From positions 3,796,800-3,860,799 of the forward strand of contig CP126122.1 of assembly GCA_030123565.1 (NCBI GenBank): 64,000 nt of DNA, in the 5' to 3' direction. Below, piece after piece: positions 35,076 through 43,030 of this stretch (its first letter is position 1; the number at the start of each line of letters is the position of its first letter). The notes beneath the pieces were generated by a model. It searched no databases and was not told the DNA's origin. It saw only the letters and a list, made by a program, of their open reading frames with translations. The DNA comes from Nitrospira sp. (GTDB lineage: Bacteria; Nitrospirota; Nitrospiria; Nitrospirales; Nitrospiraceae). A program made the position numbers and the translations under genes.

Positions 35076-36331
35076 GGAGGTGAGGATTGAGCCGATGGAG
35101 ATTCCATGAACGAAGCCCACCCTTCCGTTCGATGCATGTCCGCTCGGCCCTTGGCCACGAGGCGCGCCGCCGCCTCGACCAATGAAGCCTGGTCGTCCGC
35201 CGACAACCCGAGATTCGTCGTGATGTGCGTGACCCGCGCTCCCAACGGATCGCCGTCCGGCAGCTGACGCAAGGCCAGGTGCCAGAAGCGACAGGAGCCG
35301 CCGGTTCCGTCCCGGCCTATGCGGAAACTGCCGAACATGGCCACGTCCTGCTGCGAAACGGGAATGCCGGCCAGTTCCAACACGTTCCGTCGATGACCCC
35401 TGAGCAAGGCCGCGGCAGCGGAAAGGGGTGTACGGGCCTCGTTCCTCTGTCTGCCGGTTGCATCGACGGAGACGACCAGACAACCCCGAGGAAACAGGTC
35501 CTGCATCGATCGCTGGGACAGCGTGTCATCCAGCACCCGCATCAAGGTTCGGATGCCGAGATTGTCCGCGGCGCCTCCATCGTAAGCCAACAGGGGCGGA
35601 CGATCGGTCCGGTCGGCTCCGGTCTCGGCGTAAGGAAGGGCCAGCGGCTCCAACACACCGGGGTAGGCGGCGGACATGTAGACGGCGCGGGCGATACTGA
35701 AGGGTGCCAGCGACAAGCCCAGCTCCGCAAACCGTTCATCCGATATGACGAACGGCTCGCCGGTGAGGGCATCAGTCGAGTTCAACAGGAGGATCGGTTT
35801 GGAGGGATTCAAGTCGGCAAAGGTGGCGCCGCGAAACAGCTTGTCGTCCAACACCCGAATCACCTGCTCGGCGGGAATCCTGTCGGTCAGAACATATCGC
35901 AATACATTCTGCGGAACGGTATACCAGGGCCCCAGCATCGCCCGCTGAAAATCGCGACCGACCTGTTCGATGAACCCGTTCTGAAAATTGAACTCATGGT
36001 AGCCCTCGAGCGCGTAGGCAGCGGCGGGCAGCGCTCCTCCCGACACAGCCGACAACACATCGACCTGCTGCAACAGGCCGGCTCGGTCGAGTTCCTTCAT
36101 CACCGCCGCGCCGAAGACGGCGGCGCGGCTCCCGCCGCCGGAAAACGCCAGTCCGATGAATCGGCCGTCGGCCAGTTCTTTCGTCCTCAGGTGCAGGGTG
36201 GCTCTGGTGGCGGACTGCGAGGGCGGCTCAACGGGGTTGTGCTGTGGAGGGTCCAGCGCGGTGCAGGATACACAAGCCAGAGCCGTAGCCAGTAACCAGT
36301 GGCCTCTGCGAAGTCCCCGCAAGCTCCTCAT
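35072..36331 (-). CDS. patatin-like phospholipase lipoprotein
   Basis: The 419-residue protein has a lipoprotein-like N-terminus (LLATALACVSC). The oxyanion segment FSGGGSRAAVFGAAVMKEL is clear, the nucleophile region reads VLSAVSGGALPAA, and the catalytic aspartate is in DGGAADNLGIRTL. These make the Ser-Asp dyad of patatins. The nucleophile motif has S-A-V-S-G rather than the standard G-x-S-x-G, a feature of some bacterial branches. It probably cleaves acyl chains at the outer membrane. It overlaps the next gene by ATGA. Confidence 0.87.
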   Translation of the reverse strand: MRSLRGLRRGHWLLATALACVSCTALDPPQHNPVEPPSQSATRATLHLRTKELADGRFIGLAFSGGGSRAAVFGAAVMKELDRAGLLQQVDVLSAVSGGALPAAAYALEGYHEFNFQNGFIEQVGRDFQRAMLGPWYTVPQNVLRYVLTDRIPAEQVIRVLDDKLFRGATFADLNPSKPILLLNSTDALTGEPFVISDERFAELGLSLAPFSIARAVYMSAAYPGVLEPLALPYAETGADRTDRPPLLAYDGGAADNLGIRTLMRVLDDTLSQRSMQDLFPRGCLVVSVDATGRQRNEARTPLSAAAALLRGHRRNVLELAGIPVSQQDVAMFGSFRIGRDGTGGSCRFWHLALRQLPDGDPLGARVTHITTNLGLSADDQASLVEAAARLVAKGRADMHRTEGWASFMESPSAQSSPP

Positions 36332-36425
36332 GTTTCACTCTACGGACGAACCATGCGCGCGGATGTCTCGTCGGGCTGAAACCCGTTCGAGACGAGGGCG
36401 ACACTACTCGGTTCATCACGCGCTC

Positions 36426-36732
36426 TAACAGGCTGCGGAAAAACTCGATTATTGAGTAAGACGCTGCGATCAGCTCACGTGCCGTGTCGGTGCCAGAATC
36501 GCCCGCAGGATGCGCAAAAAGGCCGTCCAGCAAGGTCGCAGCGAGGTCCGCGCGCGAAGAATAATGAGCGTCACGTGTGCGGACGCCGGCGAAACGGTGA
36601 GCCGGCAGTGTCTTGGGGCGAATCTTACCCGCCCACCCCGAGCCTGCCGAGACAGGCACTGTGCCCGTGGCCGTACGTTGAGCGTCTGAGCGATGCGAGA
36701 ACGCCGTTGGCGGACTTTTTCCGCATCCTGCC
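36426..36732. repeat. MITE-like repeat with terminal inverted repeats, second copy
   Basis: The left end TAACAGGCTGCGGAAAAA (36426) and right end, in reverse, GGCAGGATGCGGAAAAA (to 36732) form imperfect inverted termini. The module AGGATGCGCAAAAAGGCCG (36507 onward) and the right module CTGAGCGATGCGAGAACGCC are shared with 25529-25735, but about 100 extra bases sit between them. The remaining intergenic bases (36332-36425) hold no clear gene. The right end lies 12 bases from the ettA stop. Confidence 0.8.
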
Positions 36733-36743
36733 AAAGCGCGGGA

Positions 36744-38426
36744 CTAATTTCTCGTCAGCTTCCGATATCGGATCCGATGCGGCTGGTCTGCCTCCTTGCC
36801 GAGCCGTCTCTTGCGGTCTGCTTCGTATTCGCTGTAGTTGCCCTCGTACCAGACGACCTTGCTGTCGCCTTCAAAAGCCAGGATGTGCGTGGCGATGCGA
36901 TCTAGAAACCAGCGGTCGTGGCTGCTGATGACGGCGCAGCCGGCAAACCCTTCCAAACCCTCCTCCAACGCCCGCAACGTGTTTACATCGAGGTCGTTGG
37001 TCGGCTCGTCAAGGATGATGAGGTTGGCTCCTTCTTTCAGCATCCGCGCCAGGTGGACGCGATTCCGTTCGCCGCCCGACAGGTCCTTGACCTTCTTTTG
37101 TTGATCCGTCCCGGCGAAGTTGAAGCGGGCGCAGTAGCCGCGGGCATTCACTTCGGCCTTTCCAAGCTTGATCGTGTCCTGTCCGTCGGAAATGACTTCG
37201 TACACGGTCTTATTGGGGTCGAGCGTGCGATCCTGGTCCACATAGCCGAGCTTGACCGTCTCGCCGATCTTGATCGTGCCGGAATCCGGCTTCTCCTTGC
37301 CGATGATCATACGGAACATGGTCGTCTTGCCTGCGCCGTTGGGCCCGATCACGCCCACGATACCGCCTTTGGGCAGACTGAATTCGACATTCTCATAGAG
37401 CACATTCTCGCCGAAGGCCTTGCTGATCCCCTTGGCCTCGACGACGACATCGCCCAGTCGTGGTCCCGGCGGAATGTAGATTTCGAGATCCTCGGCCAGC
37501 TGCTCCTGTTTTTGATTGACCAGTTCTTCATAGCGATTGAGCCGCGCCTTGCCCTTCGACTGCCGGGCCTTCGGCGACATACGAATCCATTCCAACTCGT
37601 GCTCAAGCGTCTTCTTCCGTTTCGACTCGGCCTTTTCTTCCTTCTCCAACCGCTCCTGCTTTTGTTCGAGCCAGGAGGTGTAGTTCCCTTGGAAGGGAAT
37701 ACCGTAACCGCGATCCAGCTCCAGAATCCAACCGGCCACATTGTCGAGAAAATAACGGTCGTGCGTGACGGCGATGACCGTCCCCTTATATTGCTGCAGG
37801 TGCTGTTCCAACCACTGCACGGATTCGGCGTCCAAGTGGTTGGTCGGCTCGTCGAGCAACAGAATGTCCGGCTCCTGGATCATGAGACGGCAGAGCGCCA
37901 CCCGACGCTTCTCACCGCCGGAGAGCAGGCCCACCTTCTGGTCGGCCGGCGGACAGCGCAGGGCGTCCATGGCCACTTCGAGTTCATTCTCCAGTTCCCA
38001 GCCGTTGGCCGCTTCGATCTTTTCTTGTAATTGCGCCTGCTTGTCGATGAGCTTTTCCATCTCGTCGGGATCCGCCTCGCCGATCTTGTTGCTGACCGCT
38101 TCATACTCGTGCAGCAGCGCGACCAGTTCCTTCTTCCCCTCCTCGACGACTTCCTTGACGGTCTTGTTGGGGTCGAGTTGGGGCTCCTGTTCGAGCAGCC
38201 CGACGCTGTAGCCCTTCGAGCGGGTGATTTCCCCGACGTAGTTGGGATCGACCCCTGCGATGATCTTCAGCAGCGAACTTTTCCCCGACCCGTTCAAGCC
38301 GAGTACGCCGATCTTGGCGCCGTAGTAAAAGCCGAGATAGATGTCGCGCAGCACCTGTTTCTTCGGCGGATAGACCTTCCCCACGCCGACCAGTGAAAAA
38401 ATGACTTGCTTATCGTTCGTCGCCAT
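36744..38426 (-). CDS. ettA: energy-dependent translational throttle protein EttA
   Basis: The 560-residue ABC-F protein has two ATPase domains: Walker A motifs GLNGSGKSS and GPNGAGKTT, signatures [11 protein letters not shown] and [15 protein letters not shown], and D-loops [14 protein letters not shown] and [14 protein letters not shown]. The linker with the arm region typical of EttA lies between them. It binds the ribosomal E-site and tunes translation to ATP level. ATG 38426 with GAGG at six bases was chosen; the frame to 38978 overlaps the divergent SYLF gene and is spurious. The length is close to E. coli EttA. Confidence 0.94.
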   Translation of the reverse strand: MATNDKQVIFSLVGVGKVYPPKKQVLRDIYLGFYYGAKIGVLGLNGSGKSSLLKIIAGVDPNYVGEITRSKGYSVGLLEQEPQLDPNKTVKEVVEEGKKELVALLHEYEAVSNKIGEADPDEMEKLIDKQAQLQEKIEAANGWELENELEVAMDALRCPPADQKVGLLSGGEKRRVALCRLMIQEPDILLLDEPTNHLDAESVQWLEQHLQQYKGTVIAVTHDRYFLDNVAGWILELDRGYGIPFQGNYTSWLEQKQERLEKEEKAESKRKKTLEHELEWIRMSPKARQSKGKARLNRYEELVNQKQEQLAEDLEIYIPPGPRLGDVVVEAKGISKAFGENVLYENVEFSLPKGGIVGVIGPNGAGKTTMFRMIIGKEKPDSGTIKIGETVKLGYVDQDRTLDPNKTVYEVISDGQDTIKLGKAEVNARGYCARFNFAGTDQQKKVKDLSGGERNRVHLARMLKEGANLIILDEPTNDLDVNTLRALEEGLEGFAGCAVISSHDRWFLDRIATHILAFEGDSKVVWYEGNYSEYEADRKRRLGKEADQPHRIRYRKLTRN

Positions 38427-38576
38427 AGCCATCCTCGGTTGAATTTGAACCAGCCGATCACCATAACAAAGAGCGCAGGGCAGGCACAACCGGTCCCGGA
38501 CTCGGTGAGTTGCCGCAAACAGCACCGCCCTGGTTGGATAGAGAAAAGCAGGCGCAAGTCTTGAGGAGGTCTCTCT

Positions 38577-39296
38577 ATGAGTGAGCACATGCCGTCGATC
38601 AACCCCGGCCGCAGAGGACTCGTCGCACTGTTGATGGGCCTGGCCGTGATTGCCGCCCCCTTCGCCCAGGCGGCGGACGACCGCGAGCAACGGGACCTGG
38701 TGGACCAGTCCCGCATGACCCTCTCCAACTTTCTCGCCGATTCCAACATGACCTGGTTTCGCGACCACATCAAGGATGCGAAGGGCCTCTTCATCGTGCC
38801 GCAGTTTGTGAAGGCCGCACTGTTTTACGGCGGAGCCGGCGGCAGCGGTGTCTTCGTGGCCAGGGATGAGAAGACGGGAGAATGGAGCGAACCGGCCTTC
38901 TTCACGATGGGGGCCGCCAGTTTCGGGTTCCAGTTCGGCGCGCAGGTGTCGGAAGTCGTCCTGCTCGTCCTGACGCAACGGGGGGTCGATTCGCTCCTGT
39001 TGGGCAATTTCAAGCTGGGGGCGGACGGTTCGGTCGCCGTCGGGCCGGTCGGGGCCGGTGTCTCCGGCGCGACCACGCCGAACCTCAGTGCGGACCTGTT
39101 GTCGTTCGTGCGGGCGAAAGGGTTGTTCGCGGGCGTTTCCCTGGAAGGGGCCGCGCTGATTTCCCGGGATGAGTGGAGCAGGATCTATTATGGAAAGCCA
39201 GTGACACCCACCGACATCGTCATCCGCCGCGAGGTCAAGAACCCATACTCGGAGTCGTTACGCGGGGAAATCCTGAAAGCGATCGAGAAGAAGTAA
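38577..39296 (+). CDS. SYLF-domain exported protein
   Basis: The 239-residue product has a signal peptide ([17 protein letters not shown]) and a SYLF/Ysc84-type domain: [40 protein letters not shown] and [22 protein letters not shown] domains bind phospholipids and, in Ysc84, actin. Here it probably attaches to a membrane on the periplasmic side. GAGGAGG precedes ATG 38577. It is divergent from ettA. Confidence 0.92.
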   Translation: MSEHMPSINPGRRGLVALLMGLAVIAAPFAQAADDREQRDLVDQSRMTLSNFLADSNMTWFRDHIKDAKGLFIVPQFVKAALFYGGAGGSGVFVARDEKTGEWSEPAFFTMGAASFGFQFGAQVSEVVLLVLTQRGVDSLLLGNFKLGADGSVAVGPVGAGVSGATTPNLSADLLSFVRAKGLFAGVSLEGAALISRDEWSRIYYGKPVTPTDIVIRREVKNPYSESLRGEILKAIEKK

Positions 39297-39332
39297 TGTG
39301 GAATTAACAACATTCGCGGGGTCGAGCGGTGA

Positions 39333-40139
39333 TCACAACGAATGTAGGGCTTGGAGTCCCGCCCGTGCCTGCGCGGCCATAGCCGCAAGGCCGGCCCTGA
39401 CTTCCTGCGCATGATGCACAGGACTCGTGAAGGCGACCCGTCCCCCCTGCATACGGCCGGGAGTCTTGATCCGCAGGTGAAACCCCAGCCGATCCAGCGC
39501 CGTCACCGTCGCCTGCTGCGCCTCCACCTTGCCGAACACCCGGGCGAGCAGCAACAGCGTCTCGGCCTGTTCGGTATTGATTTCACGGATCAGATGCGAG
39601 GCTTCGTCCGCCAGCGGGTCTACGGCAGCCGCCGCATAGTCTTCCGGCGTGACCCAACCCATCGAACCGAAGCCCCCGACGAAATAGATGTCGGCGATCG
39701 CCATGCGAAAGAATCCAAAGTCATTGAAGTCCACCCAGTAGGAAGCATTGGCATGTCGAGCCAGGTAGAGTTCGCGAATCTGAGCAAGATCTTCCTTCGG
39801 CACCTTCGTCACCGACCCCATCAACGTGACTCGGGCGGCGCCCAAGGGATCGCTGCCGCTCTCGGGCGGTGTCACCAGCAGGCTGGCCCGTGGATCGCCC
39901 AGAAGGTTTTGCGTATGCATCGCCATCGTGCTGATGAGAAAGACCGGCTGCCCCTGGGCATCGAGCCCGTAGGGCATGACCGACCCAAAGGGCCAACCAG
40001 GCTGCTTGCGCGAGAGGGTCGAGAGACTGCCGGTCCGCTGCAGATGGACCAGCGTCTTCGCACGTTCGGCATGGGACGGTTCAGGAACGTCAGGGCCGTC
40101 GGAATCCGGACCGCTGTTATGCTGTCGCGATGATGACAC
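39333..40139 (-). CDS. HugZ-like pyridoxamine-phosphate-oxidase-fold protein
   Basis: The 268-residue protein (GTG start, GGAGGG six bases upstream) has an N-terminal split-barrel domain. It contains RTGSLSTLSRKQPGWPFGS, QPVFLISTMAMHTQNLLGDP and ARVTLMGSVTKV. The C-terminal DUF2470-like part carries DEASHLIREINTEQAETLLLLARVFG. This fits the HugZ group, some of which degrade haem; haem ligands are not obvious here, so substrate remains open. It stands between the SYLF gene and the decayed toxin region. Confidence 0.85.
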   Translation of the reverse strand: MSSSRQHNSGPDSDGPDVPEPSHAERAKTLVHLQRTGSLSTLSRKQPGWPFGSVMPYGLDAQGQPVFLISTMAMHTQNLLGDPRASLLVTPPESGSDPLGAARVTLMGSVTKVPKEDLAQIRELYLARHANASYWVDFNDFGFFRMAIADIYFVGGFGSMGWVTPEDYAAAAVDPLADEASHLIREINTEQAETLLLLARVFGKVEAQQATVTALDRLGFHLRIKTPGRMQGGRVAFTSPVHHAQEVRAGLAAMAAQARAGLQALHSL

Positions 40140-40254
40140 GGACTACCCTCCTTCTCTTGAGCAAGCCGCGTAACACCATACTCTGGATGCTGCTGGAATT
40201 TCCACTGAGGGGTCACGCTGAGGTGGGAACCGGCCTCGACAAGCTTCGGCGATT

Positions 40255-40341
40255 TCAGATATCCAAATCTTCGGAGAGCCACACATCCGATTCATCGATA
40301 ATCTCTTCGAGGCAGCTGAAATAGGCAAACGGAAACCGGTT
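40255..40341 (-). pseudogene. remnant or paralogue of the small cysteine protein's C-terminus
   Basis: In this frame the sequence reads NRFPFAYFSCLEEIIDES and on to a stop at 40255-40257. It matches the end of the 55-residue protein at 41199-41366: 19 of 28 residues are identical, and most base changes are silent. The first cysteine of its CxxC pair is tyrosine here (YFSC). The frame stays open upstream to a TGA near 40405, but it has no start codon, and the sequence upstream (SWDWNASVSS) does not match the paralogue. Confidence 0.6.
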
Positions 40342-40385
40342 TTCACGGAGGCTTGAAACCGAGGCGTTCCAATCCCACGAGAGGC

Positions 40386-40840
40386 TTACCCGTCCTTGTC
40401 GAGCGCGTCACGGAAAATTCGAAGGAACTCACCGGGGGTCAGCACAGGAAAGGAGGCCCCATTACGCACCCGCTCCGTCAGGAAGTCGCGCGTATTCCAC
40501 GTGACAAGGTAGTCCACCACCGCAATCCTGGCTGCCGCCAGAATCGGTGCCATCGTTCCGATGGATGACTCGGGCGGCCTCTTTGCGCGGCTGCATGGGA
40601 AGGATCTTCAACGACCACGGGAGCCAGCTGGCGGAGCAACAAGTGATAGTCATCCAGTAACGTCGGGAGCTTCGCCGCCAGATTCCGATCCGCCTCGGCA
40701 AGAACCTGCCTGGACATGATCAGTTCTATGACTCTCGCTTCGGCCAACCGGAGCACCTCCCGGGCCGCGCCGGTCGGAGACACGCCCCCTGCAATCAAGG
40801 CGCTGGTGTCCAGAAAGACACGCCATCGCTTACGCTCCAT
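40386..40840 (-). pseudogene. PIN-domain toxin, disrupted by two frameshifts
   Basis: The first part reads MERKRWRVFLDTSALIAGG and on to VVVEDPS, a PIN-domain start with the first catalytic Asp. The frame then shifts by one base near 40587, continues as KEAARVIHRNDGT, and shifts again by one base at about 40555. It then reads ILAAARIAVVDYLVTWNTRD with the last catalytic Asp and ends with FRDALDKDG at the TAA 40386-40388. A complete VapC-like ribonuclease can be rebuilt only by correcting both shifts. It overlaps the AbrB-like antitoxin gene by 11 bases. Confidence 0.8.
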
Positions 40841-41093
40841 TCCGTTCCCGGTTATATCGTTCTCGCTGTTTTTTGAGATCCGCCAAGAGGTCGTCCAATT
40901 TCAGTCCGGCTTGTTTCATGCTCCGTGCGGCCTTTTTCGCGATGGTATCGCCGATGAGTCTGCGCGGCGTGAGCAGCAGCACATCCCCGACCTTGACGAT
41001 GGTCAGCGAGGCATCTTCCGCAAGGTGAAGTTCTTTTCTCATGGATGCAGGAATCGTCAGCTGTCCCCTTCCCCAGACTTTGACGGTCGGCAC
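40830..41093 (-). CDS. AbrB/MazE-type antitoxin
   Basis: The 87-residue product has a swapped-hairpin AbrB domain: VKVWGRGQLTIPASMRKEL followed by VGDVLLLTPRRL. The C-terminus KLDDLLADLKKQRERYNRE would bind the toxin. GTG 41093 with a GGGGG box five bases upstream is chosen; ATG 41120 is an alternative. It overlaps the PIN gene. Its cognate toxin is broken, so it is probably a leftover or now acts only as a DNA-binding protein. Confidence 0.85.
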   Translation of the reverse strand: MPTVKVWGRGQLTIPASMRKELHLAEDASLTIVKVGDVLLLTPRRLIGDTIAKKAARSMKQAGLKLDDLLADLKKQRERYNRERNGA

Positions 41094-41198
41094 GGCCTCC
41101 CCCCTTTGGTGACGAGTCATATTCCGACATTTTCAGATTTTCGGCATAGCGCAGATAAGGCCGACCATCAAATGGTAAGAATCCAATGTTTGCGCACA

Positions 41199-41366
41199 TC
41201 AGATGCCCAGCTCTTCCGACAGCCGCACCTCCGATTCGTCGAGGATCTCTTCCAGACAGGTGAAGCAGGAGAACGGAAACTGATTCACCGGGATCGCGCA
41301 GACCTCACCGACCGGGGACTCTTCCAGCGCGGGGCCGCCGCATTCTTTGTGGATCAGGACGAGCAT
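41199..41366 (-). CDS. small cysteine-rich protein, 55 aa
   Basis: This short gene starts MLVLIHKECGGPALEESPVG and ends VRLSEELGI. It has four cysteines: C9, C23, and a C34-F-T-C37 pair. That pattern is compatible with a small zinc site. The ATG lies three bases after the stop of the alpha/beta-hydrolase gene, whose end (GAGGGAAT) may serve as the ribosome site, so coupling is likely. A diverged copy of its last 28 codons lies at 40255-40341. Function unknown. Confidence 0.72.
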   Translation of the reverse strand: MLVLIHKECGGPALEESPVGEVCAIPVNQFPFSCFTCLEEILDESEVRLSEELGI

Positions 41367-41368
41367 CG

Positions 41369-42166
41369 TTATTCCCTCATAACGAGTCGGCGAAAGGTTT
41401 CCAAATGTTCCGGACTGCTCAATCGGTGATCGCCGGTTTTCAACAGCAGTTCGATCGGAAACTCGGGATCGTGCGACAACATCTGTCGCACGAACGCCCA
41501 GCTCCCCTCCGGACGGATCACGGTATCCTGCAGGCCGTGCAGGATCGTCGTCTTGATGAGGCGCGGGCGCGACAACCGCCGTTGCCAGAGTATTTCGCTG
41601 TCTTCGACCCAGTTCCAGGGAATCGGCGCCTCTCGGTGCAACGGTTCATCATCCCAGGGCATGGAGCCCGCCGCCTGCCACCGCGCCCGCCGTTCGGCGG
41701 AAATGTCGGCGGCCCGCACCCCCATCATGTTGAAGGCCGGAGCGATCAGGATCAATTCCTCCACCGCCTGCTGCTCCTGCGCGACCAGCCAAGCCAGCCA
41801 GCCACCGAGGGAGTTGCCGACAATCGTCACCCGGGGAGACGGCGCGTCCCGGCGCCCCTGGGTTGGGTGGGTAAGATCTGTTCCATCGTTCAGCATTTTC
41901 GTGACCGCCTGCGCATCCTCCAGCCATTGCAGCAGTCGATAGTCGCCCCACTTTCCATCCGAATCACCCCAGCCGCGAAAGTCGAAGCAACAGAAACCCC
42001 AGCCCCGCTCCCAGCACCATTGCGCCAGTGCCTTGCTCTTATTGCCCCAACGTTTGGACAAAAAACCGGTGATGAAGAGAAGCTGCCGGTCCTTACCCAC
42101 TGCGCGATCGCCTCGGATCAGCTTGCCGTCGGCGGCCTTGAGTTGAAAAGATTCCACGCGGCTCAC
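41369..42166 (-). CDS. alpha/beta-hydrolase
   Basis: The 265-residue product begins at GTG 42166. The nucleophile elbow is GNSLGG, the acid residue is in HGLQDTVIRPEGS, and the His is in GDHRLSSPEH. The FITGFLSKRWGNKSKA and FDFRGWGDSDG segments are typical of the esterase-lipase group. Its substrate is unknown. It follows the carboxylesterase gene by one base and is coupled to the small cysteine protein downstream. Confidence 0.88.
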   Translation of the reverse strand: MSRVESFQLKAADGKLIRGDRAVGKDRQLLFITGFLSKRWGNKSKALAQWCWERGWGFCCFDFRGWGDSDGKWGDYRLLQWLEDAQAVTKMLNDGTDLTHPTQGRRDAPSPRVTIVGNSLGGWLAWLVAQEQQAVEELILIAPAFNMMGVRAADISAERRARWQAAGSMPWDDEPLHREAPIPWNWVEDSEILWQRRLSRPRLIKTTILHGLQDTVIRPEGSWAFVRQMLSHDPEFPIELLLKTGDHRLSSPEHLETFRRLVMRE

Positions 42167-42167
42167 C

Positions 42168-42881
42168 CTACCTCAACAGAGTCGTCAGAAAGACGCCGAG
42201 CTGTCTCAAGACCGGCTCCGGGATTTCATGGCCGCCGCGGAAGGGATGCCACTCGACCTTCACGCCTGCTTGGAGGAATTGGTCCCGCAACCGTTCCGCC
42301 ATCACATAGGCCAGGATCGGGTCCTGGGTGCCGTGGCTCTGAAAGATCGGCAGGCCCTTTCGTTTCGCCAGCAAGGGACCCCATTCCTGTTTGGCCACCA
42401 GGGTCCCGGAGAGTTGGATGAGCCCTGCATAGGATTGCGCGCTGTGCAGCAGAACATCGCAGGAGAGCATGGCGCCTTGCGAGAAGCCGCCCAGGATCAT
42501 GTGCTTGGGATCGACGCCGAGTTTTCGGGGAAGCTCTTCCAGCAAACTCCCTACCCGCTCACGCGCTTCAGCCATCCCGCGGGGGATTTCGTTTGAGATG
42601 TCCCGAATTTTGCCCGCCGCCCGATCCGCCTGGATGCGCGCCATGTCGATCATCCACCAGGCGCGTGAATCGCCCATCCCCATCGGGATCGAGATCGGCG
42701 CTTCAGGAAAGAGAAAACGGGTACCGGCCGGCGTGTCGAGGTATTCGCTGAGGGGAACCAAGTCGTCTCCCGGCGCCCCGAAACCATGCAGCAGCACCAC
42801 CAGCGGACCGTTGCCACCCCCTTTGCCGTCGGTGCCACCGGTCAGGCGGACCGTCAAACCTCCGAGTTTGTCCATACGCAT
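42168..42881 (-). CDS. phospholipase/carboxylesterase-family hydrolase
   Basis: The 237-residue protein resembles the YpfH/esterase family: VVLLHGFGAPGDDLVPLSEY, nucleophile motif GGFSQGAML, acid motif HGTQDPILAY and histidine in RGGHEIPEPV. It is a cytoplasmic serine hydrolase, of unidentified acyl ester specificity. GGGAG lies about ten bases before ATG 42881. It is the first gene of a three-gene unit with the next hydrolase and the small cysteine protein. Confidence 0.9.
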   Translation of the reverse strand: MRMDKLGGLTVRLTGGTDGKGGGNGPLVVLLHGFGAPGDDLVPLSEYLDTPAGTRFLFPEAPISIPMGMGDSRAWWMIDMARIQADRAAGKIRDISNEIPRGMAEARERVGSLLEELPRKLGVDPKHMILGGFSQGAMLSCDVLLHSAQSYAGLIQLSGTLVAKQEWGPLLAKRKGLPIFQSHGTQDPILAYVMAERLRDQFLQAGVKVEWHPFRGGHEIPEPVLRQLGVFLTTLLR

Positions 42882-43030
42882 GTGATGAGTGCTCCCATGA
42901 GGCTGTTCTGGAGATGATTGGTCTTGGCTAAGACCTGATTGTATCGTCCTCAGTCCGAGCAGGGGAAGGCCTCAGCCCACGTTGCACATGAGCAGTCTGC
43001 GATCGCCGCATTGGCTCAAAACCTTAAGGA

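Noticed and set aside
38427-38978. N-terminal extension of ettA
   Set aside because: It overlaps the well-supported SYLF gene on the opposite strand, and the ATG at 38426 has a good ribosome site and matches family length.
40478-40840. PIN toxin taken as an intact 120-residue gene
   Set aside because: After VVVEDPS the frame loses PIN features; the missing motifs continue in the other two frames, so it is a pseudogene.
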